64,000 bases of DNA from Antedon mediterranea (GCF_964355755.1 NC_092673.1:9183001-9247000); one strand, 5' to 3'; shown: positions 33,395 through 47,171, numbered from the stretch's first letter. Program-made: numbers and translations. Notes: generated from the sequence alone by a model not told the origin.

Positions 33395-34000
33395 GAATAA
33401 AATTCATACCATTGTCAGTAAGAAATGAAGAGATAACAAATTCTCTGAGAAAACTAGGATGTAAAATAGTAAGTTCCGTCCAATTTTTTAAATTCCAAAT
33501 ACATGGAAGACTCTTGCGTTTTCTAAATAGAGACCGAGCAGTGTTTGTAGAACCTTTTAAGGACAACATGCCAAGATTGATTAAAATCAATAATTTCAAT
33601 GCTAGGCTCTACTTTATAAAGATCAAAATTATGTAATGAAGTGTTTTGAATGTGGTATAGCTTGACATAAAATAAATGAATGTCCAGAAAGGCTTGCAAA
33701 AATCACTTGTCACACACAGGACATATCACAACGAATTGCAAAGTCAACAGAACAGTTTGCATGATACTGCTAGAGAAAATACTAAGAGTGATGGAGGAGA
33801 GAATACAGAATATGAAATGAGGCCTAATGACGAAAACAAAGTAGAAAAGATGTTATTGAAATTCTTCAATACCTCTTAAATAAACCAAGTAATCCGAGAA
33901 ATTAAGCTGACTCCGTTGAACTAGTAGAGACAAACATGAAAGAAGCGATCAATATAGTAAAATCTCTCAGTGGTGACGAGTCAAATCAAGGATTTCAATG
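33395..34000 (+). pseudogene. Degenerate LINE ORF1 with CCHC knuckles (Tx1/L1-like)
   Basis: 33412-33636 encodes VRNEEITNSLRKLGCKIVSS and then 'MPRLIKINNFNARLYF', the layout of the RNA-binding part of gag-like LINE ORF1 proteins (a 'P..V.NE.I...L..G' opening and an 'IP..I.I' closing). Immediately after, with a frame change, CFECGIA-stop-HKINEC fits a CCHC zinc knuckle (CX2CX4HX4C). A broken second knuckle ('ITCHT..HITTNC') follows. Several stops and frameshifts show it is dead. Confidence 0.55.
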
Positions 34001-34299
34001 CGCTAAGAAAGAGAAGAAAAAGAAAAAAGAAAAATGTAGAAAAGATGGAAAAGAAAAGAAACAATGACGGAAAGTAAACTAGAAAAAAGCACTAAAGGGA
34101 TGATACCTATTACAGACTTTGCTACAACTGCGAAAAAAGACATAATTGACTCGGATACAGCGACAGCTACTATAAGTAACATTTCGCTGCAGGGAAAAGA
34201 AAGATGACAGAAATTGGAGACAAGAATGCGTAGAAGAAAGAAAGTTAAATACACAGGTTTAAGTCAATCACAAATATCCAATTGACTGCTCTCAAAAAC

Positions 34300-34500
34300 C
34301 AAAATGGCAATAAACCCTCTTCATTTAATCTCATTAAATGCTAGAGGTTTTTAGAGATAATAACAAAAAGTAGACATCATGTTTCTTCAAAATATAAAAC
34401 TGTGAAATGTTGTGATGCGTTATTGAAGTGACAAATTTTCCATAGCTTTGAAACAACAAATAGCAGAGGTGTTTCAATGCTATTTATGTCGAATTTTGAC
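34300..34500 (+). pseudogene. Degenerate LINE ORF2 start (endonuclease)
   Basis: 'LISLNARGF' at about 34335, then 'VDIMFLQN' and, after stops, 'NNSRGVSMLF' at about 34450-34480, match the start of apurinic-type LINE endonucleases (SLNxRG, DIxFLQE, SxGVxxLF). It follows the ORF1 remnant in the expected order, and the sequence then runs into another repeat near 34690. Confidence 0.5.
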
Positions 34501-34689
34501 TAAAATGACATCAGTTGTAATACATAGATGAGGAAGGCAGAATACTTATTTCAAGTTTAAAATATATTGAATAAGAGAAAAGCAAATTGTATTGTGGATT
34601 GGTGCAAGTAAACACAATATGCAATATTACATGGACAAAGAAACTAAAGTTTCCAGGAATTTATGTTGGATACGATAACAAAATTATGT

Positions 34690-35345
34690 GAAAAGAAAAA
34701 CTAGGACGATAAGATTATTTTTTAAGAAAAAACTGGGGGTCCTCAGAACTCGTAAACCGTACCATTCCGTTTTTAACTTATTATGGAAGCCACTGAGTTG
34801 TAGATATGAATTCATGTACATATTTTATGTAAAAAATGTTGTAATGTCAAATGGCCACTTTAAATCCACAATTAAGATTTTTTCTTTTCTTCATGAATTA
34901 TCACATTCAACAGAGTGTATCTTGCTTTATATGTCACCAATTTTCGTTCAAGTTCTAATATGTACTTGGTCAATCAATTATCTTTCTCATGAGTTGCCAC
35001 TATTTTAATTTTGATGTCATCACACCTAAAATTTCACCTACACTATAGAATATCTAATACAGCTCAGAATTAAATGTGACCTTAATTAAGAAAGCTGCCG
35101 AAATGTAGATACGAATTCAGAAAAAAATCAGATGTTGTGACATTATTATATGGCCAGCTGAATATAAAACACTTTTGTCAAGTTATACACATTTAAAAGA
35201 GCATAATGTTACATTTTTTGCTATAATCATAATTTTCCAAAATTGTCATCTTCAAGTTTGTTTTGATAACGTAATTCTACCTATGCTACGCATACAGTAT
35301 ACTGTATATTCTATATGACACATAATACTAAATAGGCACAATTCA
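34690..35345 (-). mobile_element. Diverged copy of the 5.1-8.5 kb element family
   Basis: 'ttgtagatatgaattcatgt' with 'gaagccactgag' and later 'tgtgacattattatatggcc' match, in reverse complement, the 'aattcgtatctacaatcc..agcttccag' and 'ggccatatgatgacgtcac' blocks of the intact copies. The CRE palindromes are decayed. Confidence 0.45.
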
Positions 35346-35534
35346 TCAGTACTATAAGCGTATCCATCAGGTCATAGGGCATACATCAACATTTTTCGAT
35401 CATATTTTATCGTACATGCATGTTTTAAAAATGAGATGTCAGTAAAATTATAAAAAGGATCACCTATAATTCATCAAATTGATGAATTAAATTATAGTTA
35501 TTTTTATTTCTGTGGGGTAAAATAATTATTGCAG

Positions 35535-35860
35535 ATGATGCTTATATTCTTACAATTTGATTGGTCGATTACGCATCACATGTTATTTGCAATTAGCCCT
35601 TTCCATCGAAAAAATGATATCTAATTGGTGATAATTAATGCGCTCTAATGCACGTTCTGTAAACATTGAGATTTTTTTCCATGCAAGGTTTAAATGTTCT
35701 ACTCCACGTCTAAAGTTGGAACACTGCCCTTTTTAATGACCTAGCTTCCCGGCCTAGCATTCGTCAATGATTTACGATGATGAATAAATTGAATAAAAGT
35801 AGGTGTGTTATCAAACAAATAATGATTGTTTTGTATTCATTGAATGGAAAGAATATAAAT
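35535..35860 (+). repeat. Dispersed repeat shared with 16760-17115
   Basis: See the partner copy; the block order is the same. Confidence 0.6.
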
Positions 35861-37500
35861 AAATTCATTGACTGCTTTATTTTCAACTCGGCTCGGTCTC
35901 GTTTTATGCGGACCACATACTACATTGCTAATACTACGCAAAATGGCCCTTCCCTACTGTATGCAGGTCATATACGTAGAAAGCTACCGATTATGAATGA
36001 CAATTTTCTCTGTACCTTGTGTGCCTTGTATTATATAATTTCATACAACTGATTTAAAATTTCCTATTTACAAAATTCATAAATGTCCATTTGTAAAATC
36101 TACCATAAAAAATTGACAAAAATATCCCTTCTTTTTGACAGCCTCAAACTCAGTGGATCAGTCAATTTATTGTTCAGCACGGATGAATACCAGATTGTTA
36201 TTCTCACTTTAAAAATAAGATTCTTTATTAAAATCACAAAGGTTAACTGTCAAAAAAAATGCTGAAATCTTCTATACTAATTATATGATTTTGGACTATA
36301 ATGAAGGTCATTAATAGGTGCTTATGTTATTGCACATTTTTACATCAATCTCTAATCGTAGCAAATGCTATCATTTGTAACTAGACTGAAGGACTTTCAC
36401 AGATGATTTTATTTTTGTATTTAAATGGTTAAATAATGCAAACTTGTTTATTATCAATATACTCTGTTAAATTTAAATACTCAAAATGAATTTATTGTTT
36501 GATATTTATTTAGATAAAAGTGACAATGTTCTGGGGGAAAAAATCTAAATTTAAATTGTGATGGTTGGTGTTTGCTGTATGTATGTGCATCAATTTCAAT
36601 AAAGATATCAGCACAGTATTTAAAATCCATCAAGCACCTGTTTCTGGTTGTTCCAATACTAAATTATATATTTTTATAGCTGCGAGTTTTATAAAGCAGA
36701 TAATGATAAATTATACAAAACAATTGCACTGGTTTTAAAGTGGTAATGTCATCTGCTCATTTTAAATTCTGTGTAAGTAGAAATAATGTTGTGAAGGTTC
36801 CAGTAGTTATATGCAAACTTCACATCAATAGCAAATAAGAATTAACAAAGATAGTGTAATAAGAATATGTTACACTTTGCTTAACGAAAGATGGGGATCG
36901 CAATGGCGAAGCACAACGAAAATGGTGTTTTCGGCAATGAATTGTAAAAATAACTACAAACAATTTCATACTAATTTTTTGATTTTGGTTATACAAAGAT
37001 AAAAATCAATGATGTTTTCATACTGTTTTTGGATTTTTTAAATTGTCAATTTCATTTATTTGAGGTGAGTTTTAGTGTGACAATCTGAGTGTAAATAACA
37101 CTGATAGTATTTAAAAAGAGTAGCGTAGGCCTCCACACTTTTCTTGATATACCTTACCAATAATTAACTTACAGGCTTATAATTAATATTATCAATAATT
37201 TTATCACAGCATTACATAATTATTAAGTCTCATTATTTCATATAAATTATGGTGAATCCACGAACTTCAGAGCCTTACAAGCATAATAAGGTTATTCAAT
37301 AATAGGCTTAAATTCCTATAATGTTCATGGTATAATATGTTTCCCCTTATAGACAGTTCCCATTGATGATCGACTATTTCGTATAATATTATTGATTATA
37401 ATAAATATTAATTTCTTTGCCTACTATTCTCCTTTATCACCCCAACATTTTTAGAAATAAACCATACGCATAACCGATTATTAAATATAATAATAAATAT
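35861..37500. other. AT-rich sequence, no gene supported
   Basis: The longest ORFs (91 codons at 35777-36052 and 60 codons at 36083-36265) lack domains and splice context. Confidence 0.35.
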
Positions 37501-37945
37501 ATTTGAACTCGTTACTTTGACGAGTGAGTATGTTAAAATATGAACTCCGAAAAAGATTATGCCATGATATGAAGTAAATGTTTACAGTAATGAATTGTGT
37601 CTATTTTTTGTCATACAATGCAGTATTTTTACAGAATACACTGTATAAATTATATACAGTGTAGCATAGGAAAAATTACGAGACCCATCCTTTGTTCCAA
37701 TTTTTAACATGACGTCATCAAAATGAAACCCAAAGATAAGAATTTTAGAAGATAATTATGTAAATAATTATATTCATCAAAATTTGAAGAATTTTGGGCA
37801 CGTAAAGCAAGATGTGCACTCTTTTAAACACGACAAACATTTACAAATTAGATAAAAATCTGACATTTGTTAGGTACAAATTTTACATGAATTAATATCT
37901 ACAACTAATCAGCTTCCATAATATGTTTTAAAATGGGTTCACCAG
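37501..37945 (+). mobile_element. Truncated copy of the 5.1-8.5 kb element family
   Basis: Starts 'ttgaactcgttactttgacg', the same 5' hairpin. It then carries 'gaaaaagattatgccatgat' and a TGACGTCA at 37710-37717, followed by 'gaattaatatctacaactaa'. It lacks the second half and the tail hairpins. Confidence 0.6.
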
Positions 37946-39510
37946 CCATCCTGAGGTGCTGTGTAATCACTTGAAATTATAGTATATTTTTTGCGTAGCA
38001 TGCTATTTTTATCGCATAAAAAATTGCTACATTTCCAGATTGTCGATAAAACAGTTTCGTTTGTAAAACAGAATCTAGTCGGCCGCAGCTGACTGGATAA
38101 TTATATGTGTAGATAGAAAGGCTTTACCAGGAAAAAAAAATATTTATAAATCCAGTGAGATGTAAAATACAAAACACTTTATGGAAAGATGATATTCTAC
38201 TGTAAAATGGTAAGGTAGCTTAATTTACTATCTGTCTACTATAGCATGTTCAATGAACAACTATGTTGGTGAATATAATTTACATACATCAAAAAGTAAA
38301 GCATGGGTGTTTTGTTTCTTGAAATATTGCATCCGTTATAAAGTGCATATCTGTACGTGGGAGTATTACAATTATAATACAAGTCACATGTGCCCTTTCA
38401 ACTTCATCTATTCAAATAAGAAAAACATATATAAAAAATGTTATGGAAAAAGAAAAACAATGCATAAAAATACATTAATTTAAAAACATTCAAAATAGAA
38501 TCAAAGATCAAACAGAAAAAAGGACTAAAAAATACCATGTCTCATGCCATTATGTTAAATAAATATTCCACCAATAGCCAATTACCAATGCATAAAAAGA
38601 TCTTAATAAATTTGTTTAGGCTGGCGATTCAAACAACAGTCAGGCCATATATTAAAAATAAAATCACTTCACACGTTAAAGACAAGCATGTTAAAAACAT
38701 TATTACCCAGTCTTGTCAGCCTATGCTGGGTTCTATGTCTACAGCGATTTATTTTCATGAAGCCAAATCTAATTTTTGATTCTAAACGCTGCGACCGCTT
38801 GACTTGAGGGCTGCGCCAACTTGTGCCCCCTTCCTGGGGAATTCTAACTTGTTCGTAAGTTTGCTAGCGGAGGTCGGAAAAGGGAATAAACTGGTCGTTT
38901 AGTAGGTTTTAATGTGAATTAAAAGAGAATTTAAGAGATGACGTCAGACTGGTGCAGTGACTGGTTTGCCATTTTATTGTTCATTCATCTTAATGTAACG
39001 CGACTCTAATAATCGGTCTGTAGGCCAGGTAGATTTTGTTACAAAAGGTAGCTAGCTGTATGGAATGTGTATCGGCATTCTAAGTTCTGAGTTTGTGGGT
39101 TGTAGTACATAGCGAGGTATTTTACTCAGCAAGTGGAACAATAACGATAATAAGAGATGCAAGACTGTATTTAGGCGTAATAGTCTAGGAACGTTGCGGT
39201 CCTACTAAACACCAAACAGAAATAAACGAGACTCAGAATACTGCAGTAATACCAAACAAGAGTAGGAAATTGTTTATTAATTATCCAAACCTATCTTTTA
39301 TAGCAAAAATCATTATTAGGAGAACGATGAATATTTATCGTTTTAACATGAATACAGTATAAAAAATTAGGAAAACATCACATTGACTGAAAAGAAAGGT
39401 TATCAGAGCCTTTGATATTAAATATGATTTTTCAAGCATAGAAATTGGTTTATTATTTATTGTAGTACAAATATGGTTTGGCATTTTATACTTACGTTAG
39501 TGTCCGCACG
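37946..39510. other. Sequence without a recognised gene
   Basis: 38780-39240 is less AT-rich than its surroundings, with a TGACGTCA at 38939. It may be an LTR or a regulatory region, but I found no defining ends. Confidence 0.3.
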
Positions 39511-39620
39511 CAGGGGTGGATCTAGAATTTTGATAAAGAGGCGTCCGATATGGGAAAATATTTATCTACCTAGGTCCCTAAAAAAAAATAATTTCTAGAT
39601 GCCCGGAGATAGCATCTGCT
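39511..39620. mobile_element. CAGGGGTGGATCT transposon end
   Basis: CAGGGGTGGATCTAGAATTT followed by 'gataaagaggcg' parallels the end at 10787. Only one end is visible. Confidence 0.35.
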
Positions 39621-40130
39621 GCGGTTTGGCAGACCGATTCTTGTCATACAATTATTTGAATACAGTAGTGGGTTTTAAAGACCTTATTTAATATACGAAA
39701 CTGTTTTTTTTTTGTCAATAGCCTAAATCCTATTTTCCTGTCGACATAACGCTACGATGAGTTTTGTTGAATTTTCAAATTGTTAAAGTTGAAAATAAAT
39801 AACGATAAATCAAGCACATATTAAGGCATTACTGCTAATTAATTATATACTATATAACTATATACTAACTTCATTGCATGAATTATTTACCTGTGAAAAG
39901 ACGGAGTGCAGTTTTTTAATGCCTGAATTATTACCAGATAGAGGGCACATTTAGTTTATCTAGAAATAGTTAGCTTTTAAAACGTATTCACTTATTTTGT
40001 TTTCTGTTTAAATTTAATGTAGTAATAAAATAGTATTATTTCATAGAAATACATTGTAATAATAGTTAATTATTATCAGGCTTATCATATTTTTATTACA
40101 TTTTACTAAGGCAAGAAAGGTGTATTATTT

Positions 40131-40806
40131 GGGTGTCTAGAAAACTCGGATCTCAGATATATCCAAGGGTTAGAGATATCTGACTTTTTATCTGACTTTT
40201 CCAGATCTAGAAAACTCAGATCATCAAATAATTGGCTGGTAGGTCATTTGGATCATTCCATTATTAATCAGAAGGTAGGTCATTTGAAATACTAGAGTAT
40301 TATTAAAACTGATTACTGTGTAAATTTTCTTACTAATATTGTAACATGTAGAAGCGGCCTACGGCTTAAATCATAAAGAAAATACAGTGCACGTTACCGT
40401 TAAAATATAGGCTTAAAAATTAGGTATGTACGAGTTGGTTGAGGTATGAGTTAGCCAAGTTGGGAATAGGTACGAGTTATTTTGGGTACGAGTTGACCAC
40501 TTCTTGCCTAGTAGGGCCAGGCCCACACGTTGAGCCTTGAATTGAGTTTGCTTAGCTAGGCTATAGAGGCCTAAATGCTAAGCCTACATTTTAAAAGGTG
40601 TATACTGTATTTCTTTATGATTTAAGTCGTAGGCTGCTACTACAAGTTACAATAATTATTATTATTAGTAAGAAAACGTATAATACTGTAGTATTTCAAA
40701 CAAGCTACCCTCTATTAATAATTTAACGATCCATGGGTTTTCTAGTTCCATTTTGGAACTAGAAAAGTCAGATCTTGTTATCTGAGTTTTCTAGATCTAG
40801 ATCTGA
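40131..40806. mobile_element. Third copy of the palindromic-TIR family
   Basis: Starts GGGTGTCTAGAAAACTCGGA and is colinear with the copy at 15.75-16.34 kb, including both inverse arms and the 'gtacgagtt' centre. It ends in the palindromic 'atctgagttttctagatcta' terminal block at about 40780-40806. No coding content. Confidence 0.7.
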
Positions 40807-41235
40807 ATAGGTAAGTAGGTAAAAATTGGTCATAAAAGATCGCTTTTCTCGAAAACGCCACTCTAAACCACCCGTATAACATATACGTTTGGAATCGGCA
40901 TCCTAAAAAATCAGCACCAAATCTGGAAAAAATTATTTACAAAGTGATTTTTGCGAGAAACCATTAATATGAATCTAAAACACCACCAAAAGATCTAAGG
41001 ACTTTTCAAAATAGGCGCTTACAACTTGATATGCTTTTATAAAAATAAAAAAATATAAAATAATAAAACAAAACTTGGGGTGGGGGAACCCCATTTTAAA
41101 TAAATGACATTTTTAAGGAACTCTTCCTATGAACATGTAATACCACAAAAACGATTGTTTCATTGAGATACTTTAGAAATTGTTAGTATATATATGAAAT
41201 TTATTATGTAATCTATTTATCTATTGGTTTTATCT
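40807..41235. other. AT-rich sequence, no gene seen
   Basis: No feature supported. Confidence 0.35.
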
Positions 41236-41930
41236 TCATGTTGGAGGTCATGCTTCGCCAGCCGTCTCTTCAAATACATTTTTCATAAATGTTGGTGTTG
41301 ATCCATTATTTGATGTCATTAATCCATTTCCTACAAGGTCTACCTCTTCTTCTTTAACCTTCTGTTCGTCCCTTAATAAGGATTTTTGTAAGAAAATCCA
41401 GGTCTTGTCCATAGGTCCATAGATTCTTGTATGTATTTTCAGATTACTTGAGGTTAGTGTTGTTTTCATGGCGTTAAAGGCTGCTTTGCAATGCCTATCC
41501 TTTCCCAAATATCTTTTTGACATCTACCATTGTCAGTGATGATTTGTCCTGTCACGCCAAAATTGGTCCTGCCGGATCGATTTTGGTCGTAATCAAGCGG
41601 TAACACCAGTTTTGGCCCCGGACCAAATTTCGCGTTACAGTCCCAGGTAAACAAAGGACTTTTACTTGTTCCAATTCCACATTATCCAGCTTGATATTCA
41701 TACGTGTTTGTGGTACCTCTTTCTTCGCAACTAACATAGTCTTCTGGGTCTTTTTGGCATTGATTTTCGTGCCATACTCCTCTCCCAGTTTCTTTAGTTA
41801 CTGTATTCCAGTAATCTCTGCAAATCATTCTCACTACTGTACTGGCTAGAGGAGAGTATTGTCGCATATCTGAGGTTATTGATGTTTACACCGGACTTAA
41901 ATTGTAGTTTTGAGGGTAGTGCCCATTTAC
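41236..41930 (-). pseudogene. Degenerate LINE reverse transcriptase, C-terminal half
   Basis: Reading the minus strand from 41930 down in shifting frames gives 'NNLRYATILSSS' (a broken RYADDT catalytic box), 'NDLQRLLEYS', then MLVAKKEVPQTRMNIKLDNV and ELEQVKVLCLPGT. After a small insertion come ITDNGRCQKDIWERIGIAK and TLTSSNLKIHTRIYG. The order matches the thumb and connection regions of LINE reverse transcriptases. Frameshifts and the loss of the active-site aspartates show it is dead. Confidence 0.7.
41549..41640. mobile_element. 92-bp MITE in the LINE pseudogene
   Basis: Left end CTGTCACGCCAAAATTGGTC and right end GACCAAATTTCGCGTTACAG are inverse with few mismatches. It sits between 'LCLPGT' and 'ITDNG', which are adjacent in related reverse transcriptases, so the bases between were inserted. 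Confidence 0.6.
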
Positions 41931-44900
41931 TGATGCTCTGTCGATGTCAAGCTTTTGTAAAAATGAATTCAGAATTATCATAAATTCATTGATCCTGTCA
42001 CCGTTACAGGTTTTTGTTATGTTTTGTCTGTCTTGAGGAAATAAATGAAATGAAATACATGTTGGTAGGGCCTTTCACACACTTTCCAAAGGTTTAACGT
42101 TTTGTGTACGCCTATGTACCGTATATTAAAGGAAACCCAGGGGCATATGTCCAACATTCCTATTTCCAACCAATCCAAGAAATCTTTCTAACAAATGCAA
42201 CTTCGTTTTTTCGTATTAAAAGTTCTTTTAATATGTAATTTATTAAAATGGAGGTTTTTCCAAAGTTTGGTGCTGTTTTTCATTATACGGTCAAGGGTCA
42301 ATAACCACACTTTCTGTCACAATTTGACAAAATGTTCCATTATACAACAATTTGAGACCAATATCAAGATTCTGTGACCAGTAGTTATTGAGATATAGTA
42401 AGCTTAGGTAAAAGGTCAAAACATCAGAAATGTCATTTCTGGTCACTTTTTGGCAACATATTCCATTATAACCCTAACCCTGGGCGCAAGTCCTGACGAT
42501 TTGTCTGGGATGATCATTAAAGTTACCTACAAAGACCGGTTCATCTTCCCATACGTGTCTTGTTCGTGACGGGACCTAAATTGGATAGATAGATATGGTT
42601 ACAACTACGCGTAGATGCAGCCAGTATGTTCTTTATTCCCATTAATAAGATATTGCTAATAGATTATATTTATCTCAACCGTAAATGAAATAAATTGTGC
42701 TGCCCCACAAGAAAATAACTGAATAACAAATCATCCTACCCTGAACAGACAAAGAAGGAAACAACATTGTTGAAAGCGTAATGTCAGAAGATGGAAAACA
42801 GAGAAGAAGCAAAGAAGAACAACAGCTCATGTCCACTGTTGTTATTAAAACAAATGACAACCTGGTACAACTAGGTTACTGGTTAATTTGTACCTGCCAA
42901 CATGAACCAATCCCAATCTATAACCACTTTGGCGAACGTACATATTAGAACTTACGCTCAGTTAACTGACACCAGTTTATTTAAATTATAAAATATTCTA
43001 GCTCTAGTCTAGTATTATTTATCATTATTGTGAATATCAGTACTTACTATGTGTTGATGAGGCATAGCCATTTACTGGTGACCAAATTGTTACAGTTTCT
43101 GTTTGCCGAGATAATTATTTTTTATTGATCAACTAATAATTATTTTAATTAATAAGATTGATTGCATTCACCTTTCACCATTTTCACACTCTCATGCATA
43201 CTCACATGAAGATGAAGCAGCGTATATCTAATACCATCTCAAATTGAAACTTCATAAATTTATTTTAAATTTAATCATTTGTAATATTTACAATTGATAT
43301 TAGTTACATGCAACAGTATGTTGAACAATTTGTGTTTACTTTAAAATATGATAGGTTATTGAGCTTTTGAACAAATAAAGCTGGATAGTAAACCTAATTT
43401 GTTGAAAGATTTAGCTTAATATACATTTATCAAATTGTATTCACCAACAATTTTTTTTTAATTTGCAAAAACAGACCGACTTGATGGTACATACACAAAT
43501 CTTAATAACCACTACTATCTATGGATGAAATCACTACCAGTAACTAGACCCATTCTTCATTATCATTGTGTAATCCTCATCGTCATCATCTATCCTTTTT
43601 ATTATTTACACTATTATCATTCATCAATAAAAGCAATAATAATTTGCTATAAAAATTGAAAATGTGAAACAGCTGTACAGTATTGTATAAAATTAAACTA
43701 TTACTATATTCTACATCATAATAAACAATGGCTATATACAAAAAAACAAACAACATAGTAGTATCTTTGCTTTAAAATAAACACTCTAATAGCAAGATGT
43801 ATTAATGTATGTTGCATAGATAATAATAAATACAATTAACTCACCAGGTATAATACTTTATAGTCGGCCAATCAAGCAGTATTAACTAGTCATCATTACT
43901 AAGGGATTGCACAGTATGTACTAAAGTAGGAGTAATTCTCAGAATTATAGAGGGAGCCTTTTATCTTGGTTTCATTTTGAATTGACCTTGTGAAAAAATT
44001 CTTAATACTGAATATTAAATTTGTTCACAATTGAATTTGTGCTCAACATGGTGTTGTCCAGTTGATCAAAAAATATTAAAACTTAATTAAGATAAAAGGA
44101 AACAAAATAAAACAAAAATGAAAATTCAATCAATGCAGACTTAAAGCTATCAAAATCAATTTAAACAAAAGAATGATACTGAAATATTTACAAGCAACTG
44201 TATAATCCTTTGATGTTTTTAATTAAATGGAGCAGCTAATGACATTCTGTCAGATGGTAAATTTAAAGCAAGGAATTTGGAGTTGTAATCTATTCAAACT
44301 AGGGCCATTCAACCATTGTTGGCAGAATAAGAAACTATAAATTACTATTATTATGTACTACATTTCAATAAATTATAATAGTAATAATATAAGCGCCTTT
44401 ATACTGCGCCATATATCCAATCAAATTGCTCATAGACGCAGTGCAAACAAACAGTTAAAAAATTATTAAGACTACAGTATCAAAATGATCACTTTTTTAT
44501 TCAATTGAAATTCGCAAAAGTTTCATGCCGCAAAAAAATTTCAGGAAGTATTTGAGCATGCAAAATACAATACAACAAGCACTTTCCAGTACATGCGCGC
44601 CTACTACTAAAGTGATATACCTGTTTTGTTTGCTTTATTGTGTAATTTCGGTAAATACAAAAGGACATCACATTCTTATTGCTAAGTGAGAAATACAATA
44701 CTGTATTCAGTTTCATGATGCGCACGAATTTGTGCACACAACTCGTACGTAGCATTAAAAGACCGTTTTGCACTTGATTTTTGTTCTTTATACCTTTTGT
44801 AATCAATCCCTTTCATTTTTATTTAATAATTAATAATGTGTACACAAATCACCTAATAAAAGTTTTAATCATAACATCAATAAAATAGATATTTTATTTT

Positions 44901-45540
44901 ATTTTATTTTTTTTATTGGAAAATGGATTGGTCCAACCAGATGAATTTATTTGATAATATAATTCATAATAATTGATGGAGCAATATTAAAAAATTGGTA
45001 TTTTAAAACGATGGTAAAATTATTAAAAGTTTACTTATGTTGTACTGGTACACTTAGGACAAACACATTTAATGGAATTATTTTTCTAATATACTAGAGC
45101 ACTTCCATAATCATACAATAGCAGACCTATTTCCATTAGTACAAAACAATTCAATTCATTACATCTAATAATGAGTTTTGCTTTAGTATAGGATCATTTT
45201 TCAGTTACATGGTAGCGTTACATGGTATATGCTGACAATTGCAATCCGAGTTGCTGACAAATGGACTTGAAATATTGATTTGAGTGAAGCAGGAATCCAA
45301 TATATGTTATGAAAATTATTTTCTTTCTCAATATGATTTAAATCAGCAGTAACTGAGAATATTCACCACCACCATCTGCGGTTTTAACATTTAGACCTAA
45401 ATTTAAATCCCGATGTTTCTATCTTTTTTAAAAAACCTTTTTACATTTCTAAGTGGATGCATATTAACCATATTCAGTGGTGCCTGTGTTAAATCAATTT
45501 ATGTAAACATTCTTGTATACATCATTGTGTGACCATGAAG
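41931..45540. other. Long AT-rich stretch, no gene supported
   Basis: It includes an A/T-rich LINE-tail-like patch near 44880-44945 ('tttattttattttatttttt' then 'ggtccaaccag'). ORFs of 60-101 codons here are low-complexity and unsupported. Confidence 0.35.
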
Positions 45541-45552
45541 GCAAAAACAGGC

Positions 45553-45640
45553 CCTGTTCGGACCTATGGCGTTAGACCGTTCTGGCATACGACGCTAAAA
45601 GAATGTGTGTCTGAACAGTTGGGGATTAGTTGTGGAAAAT
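45553..45640. repeat. Possible diverged Harbinger-like end
   Basis: 'ctgttcggacctatggcgtt' to 'tgtgtctgaacag' echoes the subterminal region of the element at 14883-15551 ('gttcagacac' plus 'ggcgtt'). No complete inverted pair was found. Confidence 0.25.
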
Positions 45641-47079
45641 GGTTTATAGTACCGTTGTGGCGTACAACGCTACTGTAATTCAACATTCTATCCAATCAGA
45701 ACATTTCCTGTTATGACACAAAACAAGGTTTGACCTAGGCTGACATCCTGTATCATCAATGTGTGAGATGGAAAACAAAAAAGGCCAGAATAAATAAGGC
45801 CTAACAAGACTACAAATAAAACTGTTTAAAAAAAAAAGCTACAAACTAAATACATGTATCAACTGTACCATTATTTCTTCTAACAAATGAAACAAAATAA
45901 ATGCACCTTGTATTTAAACATAAACGATCCCGTCCCCTTTTATGCCTAGCTAAAGCGATTCACGCATTCATTCAACCTAAAAACTGGCATGAGACATCAA
46001 GTCACTCATTCATAATACTGTATATATACTAGACTAGACAAGTTTAATGCTGAAAACCCCTAACTTCTAACAAATTCAGTAAACAAGGGGAACTGTCTCT
46101 TTTTTACTAGCAAGTTAGGGTTATTTTCAACCGACTAATCACAATCAAATTTTTCCTCCATGTGGTTAACACAACCTCCTATAAAACAATCTCCATCAGG
46201 AGAAGCCTGGGGGAAATGTTTTTACTACAAAATAGAAACATAAATTTGGCTGTACTATATTTGAAAAAAGTAAATGCTGGTATGTTTTATTTACGGCAAA
46301 TTTTGTCATTTTGTCCTAACTTTGTAAGGCTGAGAATGAGATCTAGGCCTATATACAGTGGAAATAATGATGAATGATGTGGGTAAGCACACATGAATAT
46401 ACAACTAGAAACAACCTGAATGACGCACTTCCGCTATGGGTCTTAACACCTCATGTGACCTTGCTAGTAACATTGTACCCTAAAACGGTCTAACATAGCC
46501 TAAAACAGCAAATTGAGATAAATAATCTTCCATCGTTTGTTCAGTGCAAATAATAAACTCACTAACTCACATTCTTGTGAAATACAAGACCAGCCAATTC
46601 TGGCTTATGAGTGAATATATAAAATAACAATTATAAATAGGTACGGATAAAAAAACATCAGAATAACAGTTAGCTAAAAAATCTATTTTGCCACCCATAT
46701 CTGGAATACAAAACAAACCTTATTACTAAGTACTATCTTGTATAGTGTATAATGTATTATAGAGTTTTTGGTGTTTGTGAGTCCACAACTGAAAATAGTT
46801 AAATATAAACGAACTCGAGCTAGCCGTTCAAAAAGTCGCCTACATGGTTTTGATTACATAAATACTGAACACCTTCACAGTTAATAGGGACTTTTAGATT
46901 GGGTGAACATGCACGTAGTCGACTGTTCCCGTCGACAGTTATATGAACATTTAGATTAAGTGGACATTCACATGCCGGTGAATGTATGATGTAATGACCT
47001 TGGGATCTGACCTTGCAATCTCTATAGTAGCGCTCGTCCGTAGTGCTATTTCACTGCGCTGGGTTGGTGGAAGTACACG
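45641..47079. other. AT-rich sequence, no gene supported
   Basis: The 71-codon ORF at 46162-46377 has no recognisable domain. Confidence 0.35.
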
Positions 47080-47171
47080 GGCTTAGGTCAGGCTAAGTGT
47101 GGGGCTTAGGTCAGGGTAAGTGTGGGGCTTAGGTCAGGCTAAGTGTGGGGCTTAGGTCAAGCTAAGTGTGT
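47080..47171. repeat. 23-bp tandem repeat, four units
   Basis: The unit begins GGCTTAGGTCAGGCTAAGTG; four copies with one or two changes each, followed by a partial fifth. Confidence 0.9.

Noticed and set aside
44501-44806. Minus-strand ORF of 101 codons
   Set aside because: No domain, splice context or codon pattern to set it apart from chance.
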